Of a stretch of 64,000 nt of DNA, positions 16,619 to 23,963 are shown piece after piece (the first letter of the stretch is position 1; each line of letters begins with the position of its first letter). The position numbers and the translations under genes were made by a program. The notes under the pieces are model-generated. The model was given only the letters and a program-made list of their open reading frames with translations, was not told where the DNA came from and did no database searches. The DNA is from Hoeflea sp. 108 (GTDB lineage: Bacteria > Pseudomonadota > Alphaproteobacteria > Rhizobiales > Rhizobiaceae): assembly GCF_000372965.1 (NCBI RefSeq), contig NZ_KB890024.1:2110839-2174838 (forward strand). Direction: 5' to 3'.

Positions 16619-17467
16619 ATGAATTCCATATCAGCTGCGCGTCACGGGACGCTGAAGCCGGTCGACCCGATCTGGAAGTCGGTGCGCGACGAGGCGGCCG
16701 ATGCCGTCGCGCGCGACCCGCTGCTCTCGGCGTTTCTCTATGCGACCATCATCAACCAGGACACGCTCGAGGAGGCGGTGATCCATCGCCTGGCCGAGCG
16801 ACTGGCGCACCAGGATCTCGGCGCCGACCTTTTGCGCCAGACTTTCTATGCCATGCTTGAGGACCGGCCGGACTGGAGCGATGCCATGCGCACCGACATC
16901 CAGGCCTATTACGATCGCGACCCGGCCTGCGACCGCTATCTGATGCCCGTGCTTTACTTCAAGGGTTTCCATGCCATCCAGACGCACAGGCTGGCGCACT
17001 GGCTGTGGAATCGCGGCCGCAAGGACTTTGCGCTCTACCTGCAGAGCCGGTCGTCGTCGGTGTTTCAGACCGACATCAATCCAGCGGCGCGCATGGGCAA
17101 GGGCATCTTCATCGACCATGCCACCGGGCTGGTTGTCGGCGAGACGGCTGTCATCGAGGACGATGTGTCGATCCTGCATGGCGTGACCCTTGGCGGCACC
17201 GGCAAGAGCGGTGGCGACCGCCACCCCAAGGTTCGTTATGGCGTGCTGATCGGGGCGGGCGCCAAGATCCTCGGCAACATCGAGATCGGCCATTGCGCCA
17301 AGATCGCGGCGGGTTCTGTCGTGCTGTCGCCGGTTCCACACAACAAGACGGTTGCAGGCGTGCCGGCCAGGGTTGTCGGCGAGACTGGCTGCGACCGGCC
17401 GTCGAGCCAGATGGACCAACTACTGCCCTCGCAGAGCATGGACCAGGTCATCACTTTCGACATCTGA
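16619..17467 (+). CDS. cysE: Serine O-acetyltransferase
   Basis: Transfers acetyl from acetyl-CoA to L-serine, giving O-acetylserine for cysteine synthesis. The ATG at 16619 follows ACGGAGACCGTCG; with this start the protein has 282 residues. The N-terminal alpha domain (about 10-140) includes LYATIINQDTLEEAV and YFKGFHAIQTHRLAHWLW. The left-handed beta-helix of hexapeptide repeats follows (FQTDINPAARMGKGIFIDH, then GVTLGGTGKSGGDRHPKV and GAGAKILGNIEIG), with the catalytic histidine region FIDHATG. A C-terminal tail of about 40 residues ends in isoleucine (MDQVITFDI), the kind of end that docks into cysteine synthase. A strong hairpin lies downstream. Confidence 0.94.
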   Translation: MNSISAARHGTLKPVDPIWKSVRDEAADAVARDPLLSAFLYATIINQDTLEEAVIHRLAERLAHQDLGADLLRQTFYAMLEDRPDWSDAMRTDIQAYYDRDPACDRYLMPVLYFKGFHAIQTHRLAHWLWNRGRKDFALYLQSRSSSVFQTDINPAARMGKGIFIDHATGLVVGETAVIEDDVSILHGVTLGGTGKSGGDRHPKVRYGVLIGAGAKILGNIEIGHCAKIAAGSVVLSPVPHNKTVAGVPARVVGETGCDRPSSQMDQLLPSQSMDQVITFDI

Positions 17468-17481
17468 GGCCTGCGGGCTTG

Positions 17482-17516
17482 CGCCGCGCTCACGGGAATG
17501 CGTGAATTGCGCGGCG
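17482..17516 (+). terminator. Hairpin after cysE
   Basis: CGCCGCGC at 17482-17489 followed by TCACG pairs with CGTGA and GCGCGGCG (17509-17516), giving thirteen base pairs with a three-base bulge and a six-base loop. There is no long T run, so it may be a Rho-assisted stop or an RNA 3' stabiliser. Confidence 0.45.
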
Positions 17517-17595
17517 TAACCGGCGGCTTGCCTTTACATTGCCATGCCGGGCGTGTCAGAAGCGCCTCTCTCAAACGACAAGCCGGAGAAGCCAG

Positions 17596-17799
17596 TTGAA
17601 GCCGGAAGAAATCCGAAAGCTCGACGCTTATTTCAAGCGCCAGTTCCAGAACCCTAACCTCATGGTCAAGGCCCGTCCGCGCAAGGACGACTCGGCTGAG
17701 GTCTATATCGGCGACGAATTCCTCGGCATCGTTTTCAAGGATGAAGACGACGGCGACTACAATTTCTCGATGGCGATCCTCGACGTCGATCTGGGCTGA
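17596..17799 (+). CDS. DUF3126 family protein, TTG start
   Basis: Small acidic cytoplasmic protein of 67 residues. The start is decided by the ribosome site GCCGGAGAAGCCAG directly before a TTG at 17596, which reads (M)KPEEIRKLDAYFKRQFQNP, matching the usual DUF3126 N-terminus. A longer frame from 17539 would add an unrelated basic segment. The domain continues with VYIGDEFLGIVFKDEDDGD and ends in AILDVDLG. DUF3126 is a short alphaproteobacterial family of unknown function. It sits alone between cysE and a convergent membrane-anchored protein. Confidence 0.85.
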   Translation: MKPEEIRKLDAYFKRQFQNPNLMVKARPRKDDSAEVYIGDEFLGIVFKDEDDGDYNFSMAILDVDLG

Positions 17800-17908
17800 T
17801 CATTTGCCCTTCGTGGCGCTGCGCAGCAATGCGCGGCGTCATCTCCCGCATCAGCCCGGCAGATCGAAAGCGATTTTCGACAAAGAGGCGATGCGTAAGT
17901 TCAAGCGC

Positions 17909-18658
17909 TCAGTTCGTACGTTCTGAAGCAGGGTGCTCCAGGTGCAACATCGAGCTGGCCTTGGCGACGACCGCCTGGTCAAGCGCACGCCACTCTCCCA
18001 ACAATTCGCGCGGGAACCTGTAGGTGAGGCTGAGATCCTTGCCGACAAAGACGTCGCGTTCGCAGGGCGCAAGCGTCTCCTCGGCTTCCGTGCCGCTCAG
18101 GCAGCGCGCGACGAACTCAGGCTGGTCGGCGCGGGCAGCCACCGCCAAAACCTCGTTCAGATAACCTGAATTTTCCTTGAAGCCGTAGAGCGTCATGCCA
18201 TCAGGACCGGGGACGCCCGGCTTGACCGTCAGGGCGCTGTAGATCGGCTGCAGCCGCCCGCTCATATCGCGGGTCATCATGCGCGGCTCGAGGCTCAGGA
18301 AGACGATGCGCTTTTGCCCATCGGTGTTGTTGAAGGCTGATCGCGCGGCTTCGCTGTAGCCGTCCATTTCCGGCCAGCGCAGATAAAGGTCCAGGCGATC
18401 TGCAACGCCATCGCGGCGGGCTTTTTCGAAGCGGATCATGTTGGCAGGCGCAGCGATGACGTCGTTGCCGATGACAACTTCGCGCGAGCTGGCATCGTCG
18501 GTGTAACCGGCCATGGCGATGCTGTGGCCGAACCAGCGGCCGGCAGCGCTGATGCCGACGGAAAGCACGGCAAGGGCGGCGAGGGCGTAGAAGACCTTCA
18601 TCACCAGCGCGGAATTGACGATCTCGAAATCAGCGCCGTCGGTCGCCTGCTGTTTCAT
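17909..18658 (-). CDS. Conserved hypothetical protein with one N-terminal membrane helix
   Basis: Protein of 249 residues that I do not recognise. A single hydrophobic helix at about 20-40 (VFYALAALAVLSVGISAAG) follows a short cytoplasmic N-terminus, so most of the chain is probably periplasmic. The later part has segments such as DRLDLYLRWPEMDGYS, IVFLSLEPRMMTRDMSGRL, KPGVPGPDGMTLYGF and LSLTYRFPRELL. Two cysteines near residues 195-205 (ARCLSGTEAEETLAPC) could form a disulfide. Codon use is like the neighbours. It is convergent with the DUF3126 gene and appears to be transcribed alone. Confidence 0.8.
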   Translation of the reverse strand: MKQQATDGADFEIVNSALVMKVFYALAALAVLSVGISAAGRWFGHSIAMAGYTDDASSREVVIGNDVIAAPANMIRFEKARRDGVADRLDLYLRWPEMDGYSEAARSAFNNTDGQKRIVFLSLEPRMMTRDMSGRLQPIYSALTVKPGVPGPDGMTLYGFKENSGYLNEVLAVAARADQPEFVARCLSGTEAEETLAPCERDVFVGKDLSLTYRFPRELLGEWRALDQAVVAKASSMLHLEHPASERTN

Positions 18659-18930
18659 CTGTCGTCTCCTGGCGCACCGGCCAAAGAATCACATCGATTC
18701 CAGAGGGTACGGTACGCAGATTCGCTGGTTTGGAGCATCCCGTTGGCCGCTTTCGGCAGGTCGACGCTCTCAATCGAGCTGCGCGCATCCGCATTTGCAG
18801 ACCCGATATCGTATTGACCTTGCGCCGGCGTGGTTAATGTCGCGTTAAGCGGTCGGGCGCGCTTGCCTTGAGTGCTGTCGCTTCATAGGTTGCGCGCCAC
18901 CATCTGGGCCGTATCTGCAAGGAGTTCGCC

Positions 18931-19464
18931 ATGCCGCTTTACGCACTCGACGGCGTTGTCCCCGAGTTCGAGGACCGCGACACCTCGTGGGTCGCTCCCG
19001 ACGCATCGGTGGTCGGCGATGTCCGGATCGGACGCGACGTCGGCATCTGGTTCGGTGCTGCCATTCGCGGTGATCGCGAGACCATCACCATCGGCGCGCG
19101 CTCCAATGTGCAGGAACACACCGTCATGCACACCGATCCGGGTTTCCCGCTGACCGTGGGCAAGGGTTGCACCATCGGCCATCGCGCTGTCCTGCACGGT
19201 TGCACGATAGGCGACAACAGCCTGATCGGCATGGGCGCCATCGTGCTTAATGGTGCGAAGATCGGCAAGAACTGTCTCGTCGGCGCCGGCGCGCTTGTGA
19301 CGGAAGGCAAGAAATTTCCCGACAATTCCCTGATTGTTGGCTCGCCCGCCAAGGTCATCCGCACGCTGGACGAAGCTGCCGCCGAACGCTTGCGTAAATC
19401 GGCCGAGGACTATGTCCAGAACCAGGGGCGTTTCAGAGCGGGGTTGGTGAAAGTCGAAGACTAG
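18931..19464 (+). CDS. Gamma carbonic anhydrase family protein
   Basis: Left-handed beta-helix protein of 177 residues. It starts LYALDGVVPEFED and continues in hexapeptide repeats (DASVVGDVRIGRDVGIWFGA). Histidines fitting the trimer-interface zinc site are visible in QEHTVMHTD and IGHRAVLHGCTIG. A C-terminal helix (SAEDYVQNQGRF) closes the domain. Family members bind zinc or iron; some are carbonic anhydrases, others (YrdA/PaaY-type) act on acyl thioesters or have no known activity. The start follows GCAAGGAGTTCGCC, a good ribosome site. It is convergent with the BTLCP gene, with a double hairpin between. Confidence 0.92.
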   Translation: MPLYALDGVVPEFEDRDTSWVAPDASVVGDVRIGRDVGIWFGAAIRGDRETITIGARSNVQEHTVMHTDPGFPLTVGKGCTIGHRAVLHGCTIGDNSLIGMGAIVLNGAKIGKNCLVGAGALVTEGKKFPDNSLIVGSPAKVIRTLDEAAAERLRKSAEDYVQNQGRFRAGLVKVED

Positions 19465-19591
19465 GTCAAACAGCCAACAGCAAAGCCGCCAATAAGCAAA
19501 GCGATTACCCAAATGGCCGGTAACATGAGCCGGCGGCGATATGTGGTTCGCAGTTTCCGTCTTGTCGAATTCCTCAAGTGAGCTTCGCCAG

Positions 19592-19639
19592 GCTCCGCCT
19601 GAAAAAGGCGGAGCCGGCCCGGGGACTTGGGGCCGGCTC
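19592..19639. terminator. Two overlapping, mutually exclusive hairpins between convergent genes
   Basis: GCTCCGCCT (19592-19600) pairs with AGGCGGAGC (19606-19614) around GAAAA. GAGCCGGCCC (19611-19620) pairs with GGGCCGGCTC (19630-19639). They share GAGC at 19611-19614, so only one can form fully. They lie between the carbonic anhydrase gene and the convergent BTLCP gene and probably serve as a bidirectional stop. No U tract is seen. Confidence 0.5.
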
Positions 19640-19700
19640 CTAGACCCGGTCGTTGGGGACGGGGAGGGTGGGGACTCGACCGGGTATTCCCTGGCCCGCC

Positions 19701-20306
19701 TTAGCGGACCGAGGCCACCGCGTCGGCGCGGCCGTCGTTGATCGCGATCCACACGCCGGAGTTCTTCTCAGACTGGCGCTTGAGGTAAGTGTAGGGCGTC
19801 TTGTCCCAGGCCATGACGCGAGTATCGAGATTGTCGAGGATGAACTCGCCGAGCGTGGTGCGAACGGTGAGCACCGCGTGGCCTTCGCCATTCGGCTGGC
19901 GGACGACGGTGACCAGAAGATTGCCGGCCGGCACGCCCAGCTCCATCAGCCGGCGGCGCTTTTCCAGGACGTAGTCCTCGCAATCGCCTGCGCCATTGGT
20001 CGGGTAGGACCAGTATTCCTCGACACCCCACATTTCCATGTCGGTGCGCGGCGTGACCGCGGTGTTGACGTCGGTGTTGATGGCGACGATCTCGCTCCAC
20101 AGCGAGCGGGTCAGTTCGACCGGCGCGGAATTGGCGGTCTTCTGGTTGCATTCGATCGGCGAACGCTTGCACAGCTCATAATGGCCTACCGGCTGCGTGG
20201 TGCGGCCGTTGGTCTGCATGAAGGAAGGGCCGGCGATGGCGCTGCCCACGGCGCCCGCCAGAAACGTCACGGCCAGAAAGAGCGGCAGTGCCAGACGCTT
20301 GTTCAT
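19701..20306 (-). CDS. Transglutaminase-like cysteine peptidase (BTLCP, DUF920)
   Basis: Exported cysteine peptidase-like protein of 201 residues. A signal peptide covers about 1-25 (LALPLFLAVTFLAGAVGSAIA). The mature domain is a bacterial transglutaminase-like cysteine proteinase: catalytic cysteine in NGAGDCEDYVLEKRRRL, histidine in GEGHAVLTVRT, aspartate in FILDNLDTRV. LapG, the best-studied relative, cleaves surface adhesins under c-di-GMP control. Rhizobial single-domain copies like this one are uncharacterised, and no LapD-type partner lies nearby. The gene has an AT-rich upstream region of 338 bases. Confidence 0.88.
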   Translation of the reverse strand: MNKRLALPLFLAVTFLAGAVGSAIAGPSFMQTNGRTTQPVGHYELCKRSPIECNQKTANSAPVELTRSLWSEIVAINTDVNTAVTPRTDMEMWGVEEYWSYPTNGAGDCEDYVLEKRRRLMELGVPAGNLLVTVVRQPNGEGHAVLTVRTTLGEFILDNLDTRVMAWDKTPYTYLKRQSEKNSGVWIAINDGRADAVASVR

Positions 20307-20644
20307 TTTGTAGTCTCCCCGTTTGAGGAGACAATGACAGGCTCGGATTTATTTCACGCAAAACGACGAAGTAGATGTTGAGTAAAAACAACGCGGTATT
20401 TGTCGATCATAAGAATAGAATAAGAATAAAACTTGCAACAAATTTGATTAGATTTTTATCGAATTGGCACGGCTTGCCAGTTCCGACTGTATCGTGTCGG
20501 GACGGCTGTGCCGAAGTGGGACTGGGCTGCGATGGTGGTGCTGAAGCAGTTCGGAGCGCTGGATCGGCGCGCATGGAACGATGCGCAAATGAAGAAAGCC
20601 GACGCAAGCGACGCCGGCTTTGCTTGTCGCAGGGGATTATCGGT
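20307..20644. other. Intergenic region upstream of the BTLCP gene, AT-rich
   Basis: No gene is supported here. The first 150 bases are much richer in A and T than the surroundings and include poly-A/T patches at about 20405-20460, probably the promoter region of the BTLCP gene read leftward. An inverted repeat TGGCA-N5-TGCCA lies at 20465-20479 and could be an operator. The right end holds the terminator of the PilZ gene. Confidence 0.6.
20595..20621 (-). terminator. Rho-independent terminator of the PilZ gene
   Basis: On the minus strand AAAGCCGGCGT and GCGTCGGCTTT form an eleven-base stem with two G-U pairs around a five-base loop, followed by TTTCTTCATTT. It lies just past the PilZ gene stop. 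Confidence 0.75.
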
Positions 20645-21262
20645 TCAGGTGCGCGCGCGGTTGAATTCGCTGTCGAGCGTCTCTGGGCGCTGAATGACGG
20701 CGAATTCAATGGCTACGCCGTCTTCGAAGTGGCGAACGATCTGGCCGCGCATGGTGCCCAGCATGACCTGAACGCCGATCGCCGGCTTGACCTCGATTTC
20801 GATGGCAGCACCCGACAGCGACAGGTCGATGATACGGCACGGATACTGGCGGCCATCGGTGAGTTGCAGCGCGCTGATCGGGTTGCGCGGCGCAACGCGT
20901 TCGTGGCGGCGATCTTCCGGCAGGTCGAGTTCGTGCTTGTTGGCGAGCCAGGTCAGTTGGGCTGCCAGCTTGTCCTTTTTGCGCTCGGACGCGATGACAG
21001 TCATGGCGAAGCCATCGGGCAGCGTGCGCGTGACGACGCCTTCGACGCGGCCGATATGATCGATATAGGCGATGACCTTCTCGCCGGGCCTGCCGGAGCG
21101 CTCCGAGCGGAACGCGACGTTGCCGGGGGACATGTCGACGACCTGGCCGGCATGCTCGGTGCGATCCTCGAGCATGAAACGGCCGTAAATCTTCACACGG
21201 ACACGCTGGAACGTCCGGCGTTCTGCCCGTGACGGCGCGAAATCGATCGCCGTTGGCCTCAT
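20645..21262 (-). CDS. Double PilZ-domain protein (c-di-GMP receptor candidate)
   Basis: Cytoplasmic protein of 205 residues with two PilZ-like modules. The first (about 14-100) has RRTFQRVRVKIYG and VVDMSPGNVAF; its second motif is DMSPGN, which departs from the c-di-GMP-binding DxSxxG. The second (about 115-200) has RRHERVAPRNP (RxxxR) and IIDLSLSGAAIEIE (DxSxxG), both intact. The C-terminal module is therefore the probable ligand-binding one, while the N-terminal one may be structural. Targets are unknown. A good intrinsic terminator follows. It is transcribed away from the PAS gene promoter region but on the same strand. Confidence 0.88.
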   Translation of the reverse strand: MRPTAIDFAPSRAERRTFQRVRVKIYGRFMLEDRTEHAGQVVDMSPGNVAFRSERSGRPGEKVIAYIDHIGRVEGVVTRTLPDGFAMTVIASERKKDKLAAQLTWLANKHELDLPEDRRHERVAPRNPISALQLTDGRQYPCRIIDLSLSGAAIEIEVKPAIGVQVMLGTMRGQIVRHFEDGVAIEFAVIQRPETLDSEFNRART

Positions 21263-21377
21263 GCTATCCTCACACCGCCTTGAACTCCCGCGACCCTCGT
21301 AGGGAGTTGTCGGAAGAAAATAGCGTCGAACAGGTTAACAAAACGCCTAAAGATTGCGTTGGCAGAGCCTGTTCAGG

Positions 21378-22016
21378 CTATTCCTCGCGGCCGCCTTCGA
21401 GCACAAAGAGGTGCCTGATGCGCCGTGCTCCGTCGAGCGGATTGGGCCCACCCTGGACGGCAGCGTCGCTGGGCGCCAGTGACGGTACGGTGACGGCTGG
21501 CCGGTTGCGCAGGAACATCGGCTCCAGGTCCGGATCGACCACCCGCACGCTCTCGATGGAGACATCGGCAAGTGGGTCGGAGCCGAGCCAGAAGGGCCGG
21601 TCGACGCTCGACAGCACGCCCAGGCAGCGCGGGTTTTCGACGCCGCCGTCGAGCGGCAGCAGCAGCATTTCAAAGCTCGTCGCGCGCAGGCTGGCCGTGA
21701 AGCCTTCGAAATTGACGACAACGACCGACTTCTGCTGGAATACGCCATAGGCAAGCCGCGCGATCAGGCGCTGGTCCTTTTGCCGCCAGAGCGACGGGAA
21801 GGAGAAGCCCTTGAGTTCGCGTCCGAAGGTGGCGCACAGGCGCGTGCCGGCGAGGCGGAATACTGCTTCGCCGCGGGCATCCCGCTCGAGGATGAAGGTG
21901 TCGGCGAGCAAGCTCTTGATGTCGGCAGGCTCGACTTCGGCGCGCTTGGGCGCAGGCCTGCCATCGCGAAGGCGGTTCCAGTACTGGAACAGTGCCAGCG
22001 ATCCTTGCTGTTTCAT
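21378..22016 (-). CDS. PAS-domain protein (PAS_5 type)
   Basis: Cytoplasmic protein of 212 residues. The start at 22016 (MKQQGSLALFQYWNRLRDGR) follows CGGAGCAAT; a longer frame reaches 22076 without better support. The N-terminal two thirds match the PAS_5 pattern found in Rhizobiales: PAPKRAEVEPADIKSLLADT, VFRLAGTRLCATFGRELKG and FEMLLLPLDGG. There is no output domain such as kinase, GGDEF or helix-turn-helix, so it may act as a single-domain sensor through partner proteins. The remaining C-terminal 60 residues look flexible. Function is unknown. Confidence 0.82.
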   Translation of the reverse strand: MKQQGSLALFQYWNRLRDGRPAPKRAEVEPADIKSLLADTFILERDARGEAVFRLAGTRLCATFGRELKGFSFPSLWRQKDQRLIARLAYGVFQQKSVVVVNFEGFTASLRATSFEMLLLPLDGGVENPRCLGVLSSVDRPFWLGSDPLADVSIESVRVVDPDLEPMFLRNRPAVTVPSLAPSDAAVQGGPNPLDGARRIRHLFVLEGGREE

Positions 22017-22195
22017 ATTGCTCCGCTCCGAGCGCTTCTGTTCGGGATGTGCCATCGCTGGACAGAATCGCTTCAATCTTGAGGTCTACATGAGACGCGG
22101 AGCAGGACCCGTGCCAGTCGCGGTAACAGTTGTTAACGGGTGGGGATCGTTAAGGTTAACAAGTGGTATACGTTGCCGTCGTCGGTGGTGCGTGG

Positions 22196-22324
22196 CAAGT
22201 TGAACTCACCTTCTTGAAGTGGCCGCCCAGCGGTGGCCTGCAGCACTTCAGTCAAGAGTTTTGGGGGCGGGCAAGGGGAGCTCGACCGGCCGTTCAGGGG
22301 AAACCCTGGACGGCTTTCTTTTTT
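22196..22324 (+). ncRNA. Candidate structured RNA: small RNA or attenuating leader of the rhomboid gene
   Basis: No protein is supported between 22017 and 22348, but the plus strand has ordered RNA structure. TGAAGTG (22215-22221) pairs with CACTTCA (22244-22250), extendable outward past a bulge, and encloses the hairpin GCCGCC-CAGC-GGTGGC (22222-22237). A purine-rich linker with GGGGGCGGGCAAGGGGAG follows, then a strong intrinsic terminator ending at 22324. The only plus-strand gene that follows starts 25 bases later. This is the layout of either an independent small RNA or a terminator-controlled leader. The 5' end is not known. I could not name a known RNA family. The upstream segment contains TAACAGTTGTTAAC and TATACG patches that may be promoter elements. 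Confidence 0.55.
22289..22324 (+). terminator. Strong Rho-independent terminator just before the rhomboid gene
   Basis: GCCGTTCAGGG (22289-22299) pairs with CCCTGGACGGC (22304-22314) around a GAAA tetraloop, eleven base pairs with one G-U, followed by TTTCTTTTTT. No plus-strand protein gene ends upstream of it for several kilobases, so it must end a non-coding transcript or act as an attenuator. Confidence 0.9.
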
Positions 22325-22348
22325 GCGCTTTTGCGGCCGGTGGCTTAG

Positions 22349-23116
22349 ATGGCTGAAACACATCAGCCGAGAACCGGACCAGATCGCATGAGCGAACCAG
22401 TACGCCAGCACGACGATGACACGCCTGACATGGTGCCCGAGCGTCGCGAGCCGATCTTCAACCTGCCCGGCATCGTCATTGCCATCATCGCCATATGCGT
22501 CGGCATTCAGCTGCTCCAGGCTTATGTGCTGACGCCGGACCAGAATGTCTGGCTGCTGATACATGCGGCCTTTATCCCCATCCGCTATTCGGGCCAGTAC
22601 ACCATCGACATCTCTGCCTTCACCAGCCCGTTCACCTACGCCTTCTTGCATGGTGGCTTCACGCATTTGATCGTCAACATGGTGTGGCTGGCGGCCTTCG
22701 GCTCGCCTTTGGCCAACAGGCTCGGCGTCGCCCGCTTTGCTATCTTCTTCGCGGTGACGTCGCTGGCTGCGGTGGCGCTGCACTATGTGCTGCACTCGAC
22801 AGACAATGCGCCGCTGGTCGGCGCTTCGGGCGCGATCTCGGGCATGATGGGGGCGGCTGCGCGCTTCAGTTTCCGGATCGACCGATCGCGTGGCAGGCCT
22901 GCTTTCGCCGGCATGCCGCTGCCCATCGGCGAGGTGCTCCGTTCGCGCTCGGCCATGACGTTCCTCGGGGTCTGGATGATCATCAATCTGGCCACCGGCC
23001 TGTTCGGATTCGCACCCGGCGTCGACAACCAGATCGCCTGGGAAGCCCATATTGGCGGCTTCCTGGCCGGCTTCTTCGGCATCCGTCTTTTCGATCGCAA
23101 GCCTGCCTGGGCCTGA
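22349..23116 (+). CDS. Rhomboid family intramembrane serine protease
   Basis: Membrane protease of 255 residues that cleaves transmembrane substrates. Hydrophobic helices begin at about 35 (GIVIAIIAICVGIQLLQAYVL). Conserved rhomboid elements are HGGFTHLIVNMVWLAAFG, the catalytic serine in LVGASGAISGMMGA, and the catalytic histidine in AWEAHIGGFLAGFFG. The start at 22349 (MAETHQP) is assumed; ATG 22388 (MSEPVRQ) would also leave all motifs intact, and neither has a strong ribosome site. The gene starts only 25 bases after an intrinsic terminator, so its expression may depend on read-through or on a promoter overlapping that hairpin. Substrates are unknown. Confidence 0.9.
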   Translation: MAETHQPRTGPDRMSEPVRQHDDDTPDMVPERREPIFNLPGIVIAIIAICVGIQLLQAYVLTPDQNVWLLIHAAFIPIRYSGQYTIDISAFTSPFTYAFLHGGFTHLIVNMVWLAAFGSPLANRLGVARFAIFFAVTSLAAVALHYVLHSTDNAPLVGASGAISGMMGAAARFSFRIDRSRGRPAFAGMPLPIGEVLRSRSAMTFLGVWMIINLATGLFGFAPGVDNQIAWEAHIGGFLAGFFGIRLFDRKPAWA

Positions 23117-23215
23117 CTTCAGCGCACTTGAAATGCGACCTGATGCAGCGCACCATGCAGGTGGCCGACAAGGCCACGGAAGCGCATTGCAGACCGACGG
23201 CAGAAGGAGGACCTG

Positions 23216-23647
23216 ATGACTGTGAAGGCAATTCTGGACAAGAAGGGCCACGACGTATTTACCATCGGGCCGAACGTGCAGCTGTCGGAAGCTGTGCGCA
23301 CGCTTGCCGAACATCGCATCGGTGCGCTTGTCGTGACCAACGGCGACCGCAAGATCGTCGGCATCCTCTCCGAGCGCGACGTGGTGCGCGTGATCGGCAA
23401 GGAAGGGGCTGCGGCGCTCGACAAGAGCGTGCGTGACGTGATGACCCCCAAGGTCAAGATCTGCAACGAAAGCCACACCGTGAACCAGGTCATGGAGATC
23501 ATGACCAATGGCCGGTTCCGCCATCTGCCCGTCGAGCGCGACGGCTATCTCTACGGCATCGTCTCGATCGGCGACGTGGTCAAGCAGCGCATCGAGGACG
23601 TCGAGCGCGAGGCCGAGGAGATCAAGGCCTACATCGCCACCGCCTGA
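23216..23647 (+). CDS. CBS-domain protein
   Basis: Cytoplasmic protein of 143 residues made of a CBS-domain pair (Bateman module). The first domain spans about 10-70 (HDVFTIGPNVQLSEAVRTL, IVGILSERDVVRVI) and the second about 75-135 (VRDVMTPKVKICNESHTV, LYGIVSIGDVVKQRI). Such modules bind adenine nucleotides or other nucleotides and regulate partners; no partner is encoded next to it. The start follows GAAGGAGGACCTG, a very good ribosome site. It shares direction with the rhomboid gene about 100 bases upstream but is probably a separate unit. A long hairpin follows. Confidence 0.92.
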   Translation: MTVKAILDKKGHDVFTIGPNVQLSEAVRTLAEHRIGALVVTNGDRKIVGILSERDVVRVIGKEGAAALDKSVRDVMTPKVKICNESHTVNQVMEIMTNGRFRHLPVERDGYLYGIVSIGDVVKQRIEDVEREAEEIKAYIATA

Positions 23648-23659
23648 CGCCAGGCCATG

Positions 23660-23693
23660 CAGCGCCGCGCATCCGTCTGGATGCACGGCGCTG
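23660..23693. terminator. Long bidirectional hairpin
   Basis: CAGCGCCG (23660-23667) pairs with CGGCGCTG (23686-23693), and the inner GCATCC pairs with GGATGC around GTCT, with a single C/A mismatch between the two stems. It separates the convergent CBS and YjhX-type genes. Confidence 0.7.
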
Positions 23694-23705
23694 TGGTTTG
23701 GGCGG

Positions 23706-23963
23706 CTACCTGTTGTCGAGTTCCGGGCGAACCAGTTTCAGGCCTACCCTGGTGATGCGGTATGGCCCGCCTTGCGAAGAGGCGACTGCCTTCTTTCGCT
23801 TCAGCTTCCGGAACAGCTCGAGATCGAAGCCTGGATAGCGCCAGCCCTCGCGGGTGAGGCAGATCACGTCCTCGATCCTGTTGTTGTCGTCTTTTTCGAT
23901 TTCGATGCGCCCGCCTTGGGCGAGCAGATGCAGGATGCGCTGCTCAATGCGCGATATGTCCAT
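23706..23963 (-). CDS. YjhX family protein (putative toxin family)
   Basis: Small basic protein of 85 residues. The start at 23963 (MDISRIEQRILHLLAQGGRI) is the usual YjhX N-terminus; an upstream frame to 24005 adds an unrelated 14 residues. The body (DVICLTREGWRYPGFDLELF, then KLKRKKAVASSQGGPYRI) matches the YjhX/UPF0386 family along its whole length. The family carries the name putative toxin, but to my knowledge its activity is weakly documented, and no antitoxin-like partner is adjacent here: one neighbour is the convergent CBS gene, and the other side is a 400-base gap. It may be a winged-helix-type DNA-binding protein rather than a toxin. Confidence 0.85.
   Translation of the reverse strand: MDISRIEQRILHLLAQGGRIEIEKDDNNRIEDVICLTREGWRYPGFDLELFRKLKRKKAVASSQGGPYRITRVGLKLVRPELDNR

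Noticed and set aside
20464..20479. TTGGCACGGCTTGCCA as a sigma-54 promoter
   Set aside because: The TGGCACG and TTGC boxes are only two bases apart instead of four, so the -24/-12 spacing is wrong; an inverted repeat is the better description.
22289..22324. Terminator read as the end of a plus-strand protein gene
   Set aside because: No plus-strand coding frame with a start, ribosome site or domain exists between 20400 and 22290; the genes there are on the minus strand.
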